This document shows, piece after piece, positions 40,116 through 48,767 of a stretch of DNA of 64,000 nt. Under the pieces are notes generated by a model that was not told the DNA's origin, did no database searches, and saw nothing but the letters and a program-made list of their open reading frames with translations. Made by a program: the position numbers and the translations under genes. Numbering within the stretch: the stretch's first letter is position 1; each line of letters begins with the position of its first letter. The stretch is from Nitratireductor sp. XY-223 (GTDB lineage Bacteria; Pseudomonadota; Alphaproteobacteria; Rhizobiales; Rhizobiaceae): assembly GCF_004959855.1 (NCBI RefSeq), contig NZ_SPNT01000005.1:248001-312000 (forward strand), in the 5' to 3' direction.

Positions 40116-40176
40116 GCAACTGGCGGGGACCGCGAAACGCCAGTTGCAAAGCGGCCCTCAGGGGCCGCTTTTTTTT
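40116..40176 (+). terminator. Double hairpin terminator after gcrA
   Basis: First a perfect 10-bp repeat GCAACTGGCG/CGCCAGTTGC (40116-40125, 40138-40147). It is followed directly by the intrinsic terminator AAGCGGCCC/GGGCCGCTT (40149-40170) with a T-run to 40176. The stop codon of the convergent gene (40158) lies in the loop of the second hairpin. Confidence 0.9.
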
Positions 40177-41198
40177 GTCCTTCCAAGCACCATCGGCGCA
40201 AGGAACGTCAGGATGACGAGCCGCCATACATGGTGCGCAGCCACGAAAGAAGGATCGGCACCGAGAATGACGGCCATCGCCGCCATGGCCTCGACCCCTC
40301 CGGGCGCGAAGGCGATCAGCACCTGCGGCAGCGGCAGATCGACAAACTGCACCAGGAGGACGGCAAAGACGATGGTCACGACAAAGGCAATCAGGGTTAT
40401 CGCAAGACCCGCACCGAACGCCTTTGCTAGGGTCTTCAACGCAACGCCGGAGAACCTGGTACCGATGAGGCTGCCCATGATCGCAAACGCGGGTATCGCG
40501 GCCCAAAGCGGAACGTGTCCGACGACCAGACCGCTCAGATGCGTGACGGTGGAGAAGATCATGCCGCCGAGCAGCAGCGCTGCCGGCACCCGCAAGCGGT
40601 GCAGGACCAGTCCCAGGCAAATCGCCAGAAGCAGACTGACGGCCAGCGGAACCAGCGCCATCTGGGCGCCCGGAAGACCCATGCGGGACGTATCGTAGCC
40701 GAGCAAGCTGACGGCGAACGGCACGATCAGCGTCAGCGCAAGCACGCGGGTGCTCTGAATGACGCTGATGGTCGGCAGGTCGCCGCGGGTCGCAGTGGAC
40801 ATGCCCAGCACGTAGCTCAAGTGGCCCGGAACGGCCGACAGGATCGCCGTTTGCCGGTCCTGACGCCAGAACAACCTGAGCGCCGATGCGCCGGCGGCGA
40901 AAATCATGCACACGCTGACCGCAAGGAAGAGGAAGCTCAACGGCCACTGCCTGGCAGCCTCGTAGACCTCCGGCGTTACGCCCGTTCCCAAGGACAGGCC
41001 GATAACAGCGAAGCAGATATGGCGCAGGATTTGCGGCACCCTGAGCCGCATCCCGGCGACGCACAGTATCGTTACGGTGAGCGCAGGCCCGGTGAGGGCA
41101 GGCGCGGGAAAGCCCAGCAGGAAAGCCAGCACCGCACCGGCGGCGCCAACGGCCAGCGTCAGAAGCGTCGTCGCCAGTTCATTCCCGGCATCCGCCAT
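40158..41198 (-). CDS. AbrB family membrane protein (TIGR03082 duplication)
   Basis: A 346-residue polytopic protein with an internal repeat of about 150 residues. The sequence PGGVEAMAAMAVILGADPSF in the second half corresponds to SAVPGHLSYVLGMSTATRGD in the first. It belongs to the AbrB/ammonia-monooxygenase-like membrane family, automatically named AbrB regulator but clearly a transporter-like membrane protein. It starts 9 bp after the TctA stop, so it is the last gene of the tct operon and may take part in the same substrate traffic. The function is unknown. Confidence 0.82.
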   Translation of the reverse strand: MADAGNELATTLLTLAVGAAGAVLAFLLGFPAPALTGPALTVTILCVAGMRLRVPQILRHICFAVIGLSLGTGVTPEVYEAARQWPLSFLFLAVSVCMIFAAGASALRLFWRQDRQTAILSAVPGHLSYVLGMSTATRGDLPTISVIQSTRVLALTLIVPFAVSLLGYDTSRMGLPGAQMALVPLAVSLLLAICLGLVLHRLRVPAALLLGGMIFSTVTHLSGLVVGHVPLWAAIPAFAIMGSLIGTRFSGVALKTLAKAFGAGLAITLIAFVVTIVFAVLLVQFVDLPLPQVLIAFAPGGVEAMAAMAVILGADPSFVAAHHVWRLVILTFLAPMVLGRTKKSGP

Positions 41199-41207
41199 CC
41201 GTCGCGA

Positions 41208-42743
41208 TCAGCCTCCCTCCCCGGCACGGTCGGCACCCTTCCTGAGCCGCTGGAAATTCGACCACAGGATGGGCGCGAACAGGCAGAACCCGGCGATGAC
41301 CAGGATCGTCAGCGTCAGCGGCCGCTGCCACAGGAACGACCAGCTGTCGTTGTTGATCAGCAGGGCGCGCCGCAGGTTCTCTTCCATCATGCCGCCCAGG
41401 ATAAAGCCCAGGATCATCGGCGCCATCGGAAAATCGAGGAAACGCAGGACCACCGCGATCAGCCCGAACAGCACCATGAGCTGAATGTCGAACGTGTTGA
41501 AGCTGACGAAGTAAACACCGATCAGCGAGAAGAACAGGATGAGCGGAAGCAGGAACCGGGACGGAATGGCAAGAATCTTCGCAATGTAGGGGATGAGCGG
41601 AAGATTGAGAATCAGGAGCACGATATTGCCGATCCACATCGAGACAATGACGGACCAGAACACCGCCGGCTGATCGATATAGAGGCGCGGCCCCGGCTGG
41701 ATGCCGTAGCCGATGAGTGCGCCGAGCATGATCGCCGTCGTGCCCGAACCCGGAATTCCCAGTGTCAGCAGCGGCACGAACGATCCGGTCGCGGCAGCGT
41801 TGTTGGCCGTTTCCGGCGCCGACAGGCCGCGGATGGATCCCTTGCCGAAGAGCTTGCCCTTTTCCGGCCCGGCCAGCCGCTGCTCGGTTCCGTAGGCGAG
41901 AAAACTCGCGATGGTGGCGCCGGCGCCGGGCAGGACCCCGATGATAAAACCGAGGATCGACGACCGTCCGATCACGGGCACCATCTCCTTGACCTCCCCG
42001 CCGGTCACCTTCATGGAGCCGAGCTTGGTCGATGCCTCCATCTCCTCCTGGCGCTTGTCGTCGCCGGAAGGCTTCAGGATGGCAATCAGCGCTTCGGACA
42101 GCGCAAAGGTGGCCATGACCAGCAGCAGGAACGAGATCCCGTCCGTCAGGTCGATGAGGCCGAGGGTAAAGCGAGGAACGCCCTGCGTCTGGTCGGTGCC
42201 GACGGTGGAGAGCATCAGGCCGATCACCGTCATCAGCAGCGCCTTGAGAACGTCGCCCTTGCCGGCGAAGGCGGCAACCGCGGTAAGGCCCAGCACCATC
42301 AGCGCGAAATAGTCGGCCGAGTGAAAGGACAGCGACACCGCCGCCAGGAACGGCGCGGCGACGAGCAGGAAGATGGCGGCAATCACGCCGCCGGAGAAGG
42401 ACGAATAGGCGGCAATGGCAAGCGCCTTGCCGGCCTTGCCCTGCTTGGCGAGCGGATAGCCGTCGAAGGACGTCGCCACCGTGCTTGCGACACCCGGCGC
42501 GTTGATGAGGATCGACGATGTCGAGCCGCCGAATATGGCGCCGTAATAGACCGCCGCCATCAGGATGATGCCGGTCGCGGGCTCCAGGCTCGCGGCAACC
42601 GGGATCATCAGGGCGATTGCCGACATCGGGCCGAGACCCGGCAGCATGCCGATGAAGGTGCCGATCAGGCAGCCGGTGAAAACGAACATGATGTTGACGG
42701 GTGTCAGCGCGGTTCCAAGACCGATCAGAATGCCTTCGATCAT
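41208..42743 (-). CDS. tctA: Tripartite tricarboxylate transporter permease TctA
   Basis: A 511-residue large membrane subunit of a TTT transporter. Family motifs are [20 protein letters not shown] near the N-terminus, [18 protein letters not shown], and [20 protein letters not shown] in the second half. It moves a carboxylate delivered by the TctC-like binding protein using the ion gradient. It follows tctB by 4 bp. The substrate (citrate, tartrate, aromatic acid or other) cannot be deduced. Confidence 0.93.
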   Translation of the reverse strand: MIEGILIGLGTALTPVNIMFVFTGCLIGTFIGMLPGLGPMSAIALMIPVAASLEPATGIILMAAVYYGAIFGGSTSSILINAPGVASTVATSFDGYPLAKQGKAGKALAIAAYSSFSGGVIAAIFLLVAAPFLAAVSLSFHSADYFALMVLGLTAVAAFAGKGDVLKALLMTVIGLMLSTVGTDQTQGVPRFTLGLIDLTDGISFLLLVMATFALSEALIAILKPSGDDKRQEEMEASTKLGSMKVTGGEVKEMVPVIGRSSILGFIIGVLPGAGATIASFLAYGTEQRLAGPEKGKLFGKGSIRGLSAPETANNAAATGSFVPLLTLGIPGSGTTAIMLGALIGYGIQPGPRLYIDQPAVFWSVIVSMWIGNIVLLILNLPLIPYIAKILAIPSRFLLPLILFFSLIGVYFVSFNTFDIQLMVLFGLIAVVLRFLDFPMAPMILGFILGGMMEENLRRALLINNDSWSFLWQRPLTLTILVIAGFCLFAPILWSNFQRLRKGADRAGEGG

Positions 42744-42747
42744 CGTA

Positions 42748-43206
42748 TCAGCCTTTCAGGAACCAGGGCAGCGGCTCGATGAACACGTCGAGGCCCTGCG
42801 TCATCAACAGCCAGAAGCACACCACCAGGGGCACGGACACGAGCAGCAGCTTGGTCACCGAGCGCTCGCCGAGCATTGCGAACCCGAGGATCAGGAACAG
42901 CGAGGTGGAAATGAGGAAGCCGAAGGGGCGGATCGTCAGCCCATAGGCCGACATCAGAACGAGAAACAACACCGCCTTGCCCCAGTTGAAACCGGCGAGC
43001 TGCGGGCGATCGTGGGAACCGGGGAATATCAGCACGAGAAGCGAAAGGCCGATGCCGAGGACCATCAGCACCTCCGGCATGGTGCGGGCGGTAAAGGCCG
43101 CCTTGGCCTGAATGGGCAGCAGGGTGATGTTCTGGCTCAAGATGCCGTAGGTAATGCAGAAGGCCAGCAGCAGGATGCCGCCGATCCTGTCCTTGGAAAA
43201 CAGCAT
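42748..43206 (-). CDS. tctB: Tripartite tricarboxylate transporter small subunit TctB
   Basis: A 152-residue, four-helix small membrane subunit of the TTT transporter. The start MLFSKDRIGGILLLAFCITYG and the central LVLMSAYGLTIRPFGFLIST fit TctB. It sits between the binding protein gene and tctA, the standard order. The 101-bp gap to the upstream tctC holds a hairpin that may set the expression ratio. Confidence 0.88.
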   Translation of the reverse strand: MLFSKDRIGGILLLAFCITYGILSQNITLLPIQAKAAFTARTMPEVLMVLGIGLSLLVLIFPGSHDRPQLAGFNWGKAVLFLVLMSAYGLTIRPFGFLISTSLFLILGFAMLGERSVTKLLLVSVPLVVCFWLLMTQGLDVFIEPLPWFLKG

Positions 43207-43246
43207 AGGTTCCTCCCCGGGGGCGGCGTGTCGCCGTCCTCAAATC

Positions 43247-43275
43247 CGGCGGGGCAGCGCTGGGCGGCCCCGCCG
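43247..43275 (-). other. Intercistronic hairpin between tctC and tctB
   Basis: Perfect 9-bp GC stem CGGCGGGGC/GCCCCGCCG with an 11-nt loop, located between the binding-protein stop and the tctB start, without a T-run on the minus strand. It is likely to protect the tctC mRNA or attenuate downstream expression, so that the binding protein is made in excess. Confidence 0.6.
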
Positions 43276-43307
43276 TGGTTTTGTTCTTTGATCCGACGCG
43301 ACGGCGC

Positions 43308-44276
43308 TCAGAGGAAGCCGAGTTCCTTCATCAACCCGCCGACTTCCTCTTCCTGCTGCTCCAGGAAGGTCGAGAAGTCGTCGCCCGGGTTGAAGATCTC
43401 GACCCAGCCGTTGCGGTCGCGCACGGCCACCCATTCGGGCGTCGCGTACATGGCCTCAAGCGCGGCGATGTACTGGGCCTTCTTGTCGTCCGGCAGGCCG
43501 GGTGCGGCGAAGAAACCGCGCCAGTTGACGAAATTGGTGCCGGCCGAGCCGGATTCGTCGCAGGTCGGCGTGTCGGGTGCAGCGTCAAGCCGATTCAGCG
43601 CCGTGACGCACAGAATGCGGACTTCGCCCTGGCGGGCAAGTTCCAGCGCCTCGCCCAGGCCGGTGGTCAGGGCCGCGATCTCGCCGGAGAGCAGGCCAGC
43701 CATGGCCTTGCCGCCGGCATCGTACGGAATGTACTTCACGTCAGTCGGGTTTTCGCCGGCATTCTTCATGACGAGGGCGGCGACCAGATGATCCATGCCG
43801 CCAGCCACGGAGCCGCCTCCGATAGCGATCTTCGCGGGGTCCGCCTTGTAGGCGTCAACAAGCCCGCCAAGGTCCTGGATATCGGAGTTCTTGCCGACGA
43901 CCATCGCGCCGTAGTCACCGATGATTCCGGCGATCGGCGTCAGGTCGCGGAACGACTGCGGAAACACCTTCTGCAGGGACCGGATGACGATCGGCGTCGA
44001 GTTCACCATCAGGGTGCCCTGGTCCTTGGTCTCGATGATATGGGCGATGGCCTTGCCGCCGCCGCCGCCCGACATGTTCTCGTAGGACGCCGATCCAACG
44101 ATGCCGGACTTGGTCAGCGCCTCGCCGGTACCGCGGGCGGTGCCGTCCCAGCCGCCGCCTGCGCCGCCCGGAATCAGGAACTTGATCTCATCGACGGTCT
44201 GCGCCTGGCCGAGACCGGCCGACGCGCCGAGCGCAAATACGGTTACAGCGAGCGCCGCTGTCAGTTTCTTAAGCAT
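43308..44276 (-). CDS. tctC: Tripartite tricarboxylate transporter substrate-binding protein (Bug/TctC family)
   Basis: A 322-residue periplasmic binding protein with a signal peptide (cleavage near GLGQAQT). The Bug-family motifs are present: IKFLIPGGAGGGWDGTARG near the N-terminus, then SVAGGMDHLVAALVMKNAG and IPYDAGGKAMAGLLSGEIAA. It captures the carboxylate for TctAB. The ATG at 44276 follows GGGAGG; the longer open frame has no such site. First gene of tctCBA-abrB. Confidence 0.92.
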   Translation of the reverse strand: MLKKLTAALAVTVFALGASAGLGQAQTVDEIKFLIPGGAGGGWDGTARGTGEALTKSGIVGSASYENMSGGGGGKAIAHIIETKDQGTLMVNSTPIVIRSLQKVFPQSFRDLTPIAGIIGDYGAMVVGKNSDIQDLGGLVDAYKADPAKIAIGGGSVAGGMDHLVAALVMKNAGENPTDVKYIPYDAGGKAMAGLLSGEIAALTTGLGEALELARQGEVRILCVTALNRLDAAPDTPTCDESGSAGTNFVNWRGFFAAPGLPDDKKAQYIAALEAMYATPEWVAVRDRNGWVEIFNPGDDFSTFLEQQEEEVGGLMKELGFL

Positions 44277-44301
44277 GAGGTCCTCCCAGAAATGCTCTTT
44301 C

Positions 44302-44321
44302 CACGCCCGAGGGCGGGCGTG
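44302..44321 (-). other. Hairpin in the tctC leader
   Basis: Perfect 8-bp stem CACGCCCG/CGGGCGTG with a 4-nt loop, 26 bp upstream of the tctC start codon and 56 bp past the stop of the upstream solute-binding gene. It may end the upstream transcript or structure the tctC leader. There is no T-run. Confidence 0.5.
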
Positions 44322-44376
44322 AACCAAGCAAAGCAGGAAAAGCTGTCATGAAGCTGACACGCAACGCACCGGCGGC

Positions 44377-45441
44377 CTATTTGGTACGCAACGCCTCGTT
44401 CCACCGGGCAATGAACCGGGCGCGCTTGACCTGGTCCAGGTAGACGACAAGGCCGGGGCTGATCGAGATCGGCCGCAATTGCGCGCCGTAGCGCGCCCGC
44501 ATGGCCGATGCCGTGTTGGGGCCCTCCACGTCGGGATGCAGTGCCGGCAGGCGCACGTCGCGCGCCATGATCGTCTGGCCCTCGCGGGACATCAGGAACG
44601 ACAGCATGGCTTCACCGAGTTCCGGATGCTCGGCCGCCTGCGGCACCATCGCGATGCGCGACATGATGACGGTGTAGTCTTCCGGCAGGATGATGCCGAG
44701 ATCGGGTTTGCTGCTGGCCCAGCTCTCGGCGTAGGAGCCCAGAATGTTGTAGCCAAGCGCAAAGCGCCCGTCGGCGACACGGTCTAGAATGGCGGAAGAG
44801 TTCGAATAGAGCTTCACACCGGACGCACCGAAGGCCGAGACAAGCTCCCAGATATCGCGGTTGTGCTCCCGGTCGCGGGCAAGGAACAAGAAGCCGAGGC
44901 CGGCGCGCTCCACGTCATAGGTCGCGATGCGGCCGTAGAGCTCCGCTTCGGATGTCTTCAGAAGTTCGATCAGTTCGGCGCGGTTACGCGGCACATCCAA
45001 ACCCTCGAAGCTCGGCTTGTGGTAGACAATCACCGATGGCTCGAATGTCAGCCCGAAGGCCGCTCGCCGCCAGGCCGCCCAGTCCGGCCAGCGTGCGATG
45101 TCGATGCCGGAAACCGGTTGAGCGTAGCCGTCGTTGACCAGCTTGACCTGCAGATCCATGGCCGATGAGATCACCAGATCCGCGGTTTTGCCGTCTTCGT
45201 CGGTTTCGCGGATGACACGCTCGTAAATATCCAGCGACTGCGCCTCGTCGTAAATGACAGTGACGTCCGGGTATTGCTTCTGGAAGCCCTCGATGAGCGG
45301 GCGCGAGACAACCTCATCCAGGGTCGAATAGACCGTCAATGTCCGGTCCGGATCGGGTTCGCCCGACGCCGGATTGTAGGTCTCGGCGCGGGAGGCGCTG
45401 ACCGCAGCCAGGAGACACAGGATGAGCGTGACAATGCGCAT
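44377..45441 (-). CDS. Extracellular solute-binding protein (Fe3+/AfuA-like), orphan
   Basis: A 354-residue secreted protein with a signal peptide (MRIVTLILCLLAAVSASRA). It has the family-1 / COG1840 binding fold: LTVYSTLDEVVSRPLIEGFQ, VTVIYDEAQSLDIYERV and SDPDLGIILPEDY-type segments late in the protein. No ABC permease or ATPase gene is adjacent. It is divergent, by 74 bp, from a TctD/TctE-like two-component pair, so it may serve as periplasmic ligand receptor for the sensor kinase. The start at 45441 is chosen because it begins the signal peptide. Confidence 0.82.
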   Translation of the reverse strand: MRIVTLILCLLAAVSASRAETYNPASGEPDPDRTLTVYSTLDEVVSRPLIEGFQKQYPDVTVIYDEAQSLDIYERVIRETDEDGKTADLVISSAMDLQVKLVNDGYAQPVSGIDIARWPDWAAWRRAAFGLTFEPSVIVYHKPSFEGLDVPRNRAELIELLKTSEAELYGRIATYDVERAGLGFLFLARDREHNRDIWELVSAFGASGVKLYSNSSAILDRVADGRFALGYNILGSYAESWASSKPDLGIILPEDYTVIMSRIAMVPQAAEHPELGEAMLSFLMSREGQTIMARDVRLPALHPDVEGPNTASAMRARYGAQLRPISISPGLVVYLDQVKRARFIARWNEALRTK

Positions 45442-45515
45442 CCGCCGACATTGCCCGGCAATTTGTACATTCACAAGAGGCAATTGAGTATCTAACCTCT
45501 GGTCGCGGAGGAACC

Positions 45516-46190
45516 ATGCGCATCCTGATCGTGGAGGACAATCGCAAGCTTGCCGAAGGGTTGAAGACCCTGCTGTCGGAGAGCGGCTATGCGGTCGACT
45601 GCGTTGTCGACGGCGATTCAGCGCTGTCGGCGGCGCGGGCGCTCGACTACGATCTCGTCGTTCTGGACCTCAGCCTGCCGCAGATGGACGGGCTCGAAGT
45701 GCTGCGCGAGATGCGATCGGACCGGATTGCGGTTCCCGTCCTTATACTGACCGCGCGCGACGGGCTCGAAGACCGCATCCGCGGCCTTGATCTCGGTGCC
45801 GACGACTATCTGACCAAGCCGTTCGAATGGGGCGAGCTGGAGGCGCGCGTCCGGGCCCTGATCCGGCGCTCCACGGCGGTGCGCACCTCACTGATCGAGG
45901 CCGGATTGATCACCTTCGATCTCAGGAGCGGACAGGTGTTTGCCGGCGACACGGCCCTCGAAATACCGGCGCGGGAGACCGGCGTGCTGCGCGCACTGCT
46001 TCTGGCCAATGGGCGGATCCTGAGCAAGGGGCAGCTGATCGAGTCGCTCAGCAGTTTCGAGGAGGACATCAGCGAGAATGCCATCGAGCAATATGTCAGC
46101 CGGCTGCGGCGGCGACTGTCCGATCACGGCGTGTCGATCAAGGCGGCGCGCGGTCTCGGCTATTATCTGCGGACGGCGGACGAGAAGTGA
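45516..46190 (+). CDS. tctD: OmpR/TctD-type response regulator
   Basis: A 224-residue response regulator. The receiver domain has the acidic pocket (IVEDN), phospho-acceptor Asp51 (VVLDLSLPQMDG) and the switch Lys in DYLTKPFEWGE. The C-terminal winged helix ends in ENAIEQYVSRLRRRLSDHGV. It is strongly TctD-like and stands next to the tct operon, so control of tctCBA is likely. GGAGG lies before the ATG. Its TGA overlaps the GTG start of the kinase gene. Confidence 0.88.
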   Translation: MRILIVEDNRKLAEGLKTLLSESGYAVDCVVDGDSALSAARALDYDLVVLDLSLPQMDGLEVLREMRSDRIAVPVLILTARDGLEDRIRGLDLGADDYLTKPFEWGELEARVRALIRRSTAVRTSLIEAGLITFDLRSGQVFAGDTALEIPARETGVLRALLLANGRILSKGQLIESLSSFEEDISENAIEQYVSRLRRRLSDHGVSIKAARGLGYYLRTADEK

Positions 46191-47578
46191 CAGAGCACGC
46201 ATCCCGGCCGTCCTACTCCCTGCGCACGCGCCTTTTGCTGTGGCTGCTTGTGCCGCTTGTCGTGATCGGCCTGCTGGCACTGTTCGATTCCTACCGGTCG
46301 GCACGCGAGACCGCCGACGAGATCGCCGACCGCGTCCTGGCGGGATCGGCCCTGGCCATCGCCGAGCGGATCTTCGTCAACGACGACGGGCTTCTCGAAG
46401 TGGACATGCCTTATGTCGCGCTGGAGATGCTCACCTCTTCCGAGGAGGACCGCGTCTTCTACCGCATCGAGGGCGGCGGTTCGGAATTCATCACCGGCTA
46501 CCGGCAGCTCGCCGTCCCGGATGCGTTCGACAGGAGCGAACGGAACCTGCGCTTCGCGGATGCGCGCTTTCGCGATGTTCCCATTCGCATGGCTGTGCTG
46601 AACGACGCGGCCGCCTCCGACACCGTATCCCTCGCCTATCGGGTGATCATTGCCGAGACGACCAACGCGCGCGCCAAGATGGCCCGCGACATCCTGCTAC
46701 GATCGGCGCTGCGGCAGGGCCTGCTCATCTTCACGGCGGCGCTTGTCGTCTGGTTTGCGGTAACGCGCTCGCTGCGGCCGCTCTACCGCCTGCAGGAAGC
46801 GGTCGGGCGACGCAGCCCAAACGACCTGAGACCCATCGAGCACCGCGTTCCCGGCGAGGTGAGTGGCCTCGTCGCGACCATCAACGATCTCGTCAAACGC
46901 TTCGGTTCGTCCATATCGGCACTGCGCAACTTCACTTCGAATGCGAGCCATCAATTGCGCACGCCGCTCACCGTCATGCGCACCCAGCTTGAGCTTGCCA
47001 GCCGCGCAAAAACCGAGGCCGACCGCGAAAAGGCGCTGAAGGAAACGGACAACGCAATCGGCGAGGCCGAGCGCGTGCTGTCGCAATTGCTGGTGCTCGC
47101 GCGGGTCGATTCGACAGCCCGGGACGATCTCGCCCGCCACCGGTGCGACATCGCGACGATCAGCCGGGACATCTGCGAGGACCTGATTTCCGGCAACCTG
47201 CCGGCGGATATCGATCTCGGCTATGAGGGTCCCGAGCGGCTGGAAATCGCCGGTGACGAGGTGCTGACGCGTGAAATGATGCGCAATGTCATCGACAACG
47301 CCATCGTCCATGGCGGCCGCCCCATCGAGATCACCATTAGGGTTCGCCGGGAAAATGGCGGGGTCACCATTGAGGTCGAGGACAGCGGCACCGGTGTCGA
47401 TCCGAAGCAACTGAAGAATGTGCTCAGCCGGTTCCAGCGCGGCTCCGGCGGCTCCGAGGGCAGCGGCCTCGGGCTTGCCGTCGCCAAGGAGATCGCGGAG
47501 CTCTTCGGTGGACAGTTGGAGCTGGCCGCGCCTCTGCAGGGCGGATTTCTGGTGCGCATGCGCTTTCGCACAAGCTGA
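46187..47578 (+). CDS. tctE: TctE-type sensor histidine kinase
   Basis: A 463-residue membrane sensor with two transmembrane helices (about residues 14-34 and 165-190). They enclose a periplasmic domain of about 130 residues of the 2CSK_N type, followed by a HAMP-like segment. The phospho-acceptor is His255 in NASHQLRTPLTVMRTQ. The ATPase domain has the N box (NVIDNAIVHGG), G1 (DSGTGVD) and G2 (GSGLGLAVAKEIAELFGG). The start is GTG at 46187, overlapping the regulator stop (GTGA). It presumably senses the tct substrate, perhaps via the adjacent solute-binding protein. Confidence 0.88.
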   Translation: MTEHASRPSYSLRTRLLLWLLVPLVVIGLLALFDSYRSARETADEIADRVLAGSALAIAERIFVNDDGLLEVDMPYVALEMLTSSEEDRVFYRIEGGGSEFITGYRQLAVPDAFDRSERNLRFADARFRDVPIRMAVLNDAAASDTVSLAYRVIIAETTNARAKMARDILLRSALRQGLLIFTAALVVWFAVTRSLRPLYRLQEAVGRRSPNDLRPIEHRVPGEVSGLVATINDLVKRFGSSISALRNFTSNASHQLRTPLTVMRTQLELASRAKTEADREKALKETDNAIGEAERVLSQLLVLARVDSTARDDLARHRCDIATISRDICEDLISGNLPADIDLGYEGPERLEIAGDEVLTREMMRNVIDNAIVHGGRPIEITIRVRRENGGVTIEVEDSGTGVDPKQLKNVLSRFQRGSGGSEGSGLGLAVAKEIAELFGGQLELAAPLQGGFLVRMRFRTS

Positions 47579-47603
47579 ATACGCGGTCCTGCCTTCCCCT
47601 GCC

Positions 47604-47654
47604 TTGAATTTAGTTCGATATCGTATTATATAGTACGAAATCGAACTAAAGGAG
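47604..47654 (+). promoter_or_regulatory. Promoter and 40-bp palindromic operator of the nitroreductase-marR operon
   Basis: Arms TTAGTTCGATATCGTA (47610-47625) and TACGAAATCGAACTAA (47634-47649) form an inverted repeat with one mismatch around TTATATAG. A -35 TTGAAT (47604-47609) and -10 TATATA (47627-47632) at 17 bp lie inside it, and AAAGGAG (47648-47654) is the ribosome-binding site. Each arm is itself quasi-palindromic, fitting two MarR dimers. Binding here would block the promoter. Confidence 0.78.
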
Positions 47655-47660
47655 ATTGAC

Positions 47661-48767
47661 ATGTCCATCAGCAGACGCAAGGCACTGGCGATCATGGGCG
47701 GCGGCACCATTCTCGCGGCGACCGCCGCAACGGGCCTTTTCGCGGCAACCCGGCGCCCGGGGCGGGCGCTGGCGCCCTGGTCCATGGCGGGGGAGCCGAT
47801 CGAGCCGCGCCGGCACGCCCTGTCCTACGCGATCCTCGCGCCGAATCCGCATAACCGCCAGCCCTGGCTGGTCGAGCTCAAAGGCGCGGATACGGTGATC
47901 CTGCACCGCGACATGGCCCGCGACCTTCCCGAGACCGATCCCCATTCGCGGCAGTTGACCATCGGTCTCGGCTGCTTCCTCGAACTCATGGCGATTGCCG
48001 CGTCGCAGACCGGACATGCCGTCGACCTGGACGTCTTTCCGGACGGCGAAGACGGCCCGGTCGCCGTCGCCCGCTTCCGCGAAGGCGCAGACGCCGATCC
48101 GCTCTTTGCGCATGCTCTCGAACGCCGGTCCTGCAAGGAGCCCTACAGCGACCAACAGGTGCCGGCCGACCTGGTCGCAAGGCTGAAACCGCTTGCCGAC
48201 ATAAGGACCGATCCGCAGGAGGTTGCGGCGATCCGCGACCTGACCTGGAAGGCATGGGAAACCGAGGCGTTCACACCGCGCACGATGCAGGAGAGCGTCG
48301 ACCTGATGCGTTTCGGCAAATCCGAAATCAACGCCAATCCGGACGGCATCGATCTCGGTGGACCTTTCCTCGAAGCGCTCATGTTGGCCGGTGTCCTCAG
48401 CCGAGAGGCGCAGAGCGACCCGGAATCCGCAGGTTTCAAGGAAGGCGTGCGGATTTACCGGGAAATGCTGCACGCCACGCCGGCCTACGCGGTCGTCACC
48501 ACGCCGGGCAACAGCCGCGCCGACCAGATCGACGCCGGACGCCGATGGCTGCGGCTGAACCTGACGACGACGGCGCTGGGCCTGTCGCTTCACCCGGTCA
48601 GCCAGGCGCTGCAGGAGTTTGCCGAGATGAAGCCGCATTACGACGAGGCGCACAGGCTGCTTGCGGACACTGGCCATACCGTGCAGATGCTTGGTAGGCT
48701 CGGATTCGGACCGGCCGTCCAACCCTCTCCCCGATGGCCGCTGGAGACCCGGATAATCGATGGATAG
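47661..48767 (+). CDS. Nitroreductase-like (Acg family) FMN-binding protein
   Basis: A 368-residue protein with an N-terminal Arg-Arg export-type signal (SISRRKALAIMGGGTILAAT). The Acg/nitroreductase-like fold contains YAILAPNPHNRQPWLVEL and RRSCKEPYSDQQVP in the first half and QIDAGRRWLRLNLTTTALGL in the second. The duplicated nitroreductase layout suggests FMN binding, but with Acg-type proteins flavin storage rather than catalysis has been proposed. Tat export is suggested but not certain. It is the first gene of an operon with the MarR regulator, overlapping by 8 bp. Confidence 0.75.
   Translation: MSISRRKALAIMGGGTILAATAATGLFAATRRPGRALAPWSMAGEPIEPRRHALSYAILAPNPHNRQPWLVELKGADTVILHRDMARDLPETDPHSRQLTIGLGCFLELMAIAASQTGHAVDLDVFPDGEDGPVAVARFREGADADPLFAHALERRSCKEPYSDQQVPADLVARLKPLADIRTDPQEVAAIRDLTWKAWETEAFTPRTMQESVDLMRFGKSEINANPDGIDLGGPFLEALMLAGVLSREAQSDPESAGFKEGVRIYREMLHATPAYAVVTTPGNSRADQIDAGRRWLRLNLTTTALGLSLHPVSQALQEFAEMKPHYDEAHRLLADTGHTVQMLGRLGFGPAVQPSPRWPLETRIIDG

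Noticed and set aside
40515-42782. Very long open frame on the plus strand opposite tctA and the AbrB-type gene
   Set aside because: It is antisense to well-supported transporter genes, is rich in Arg, Gln, His and Asp with no domain, and arises from GC-rich third positions.
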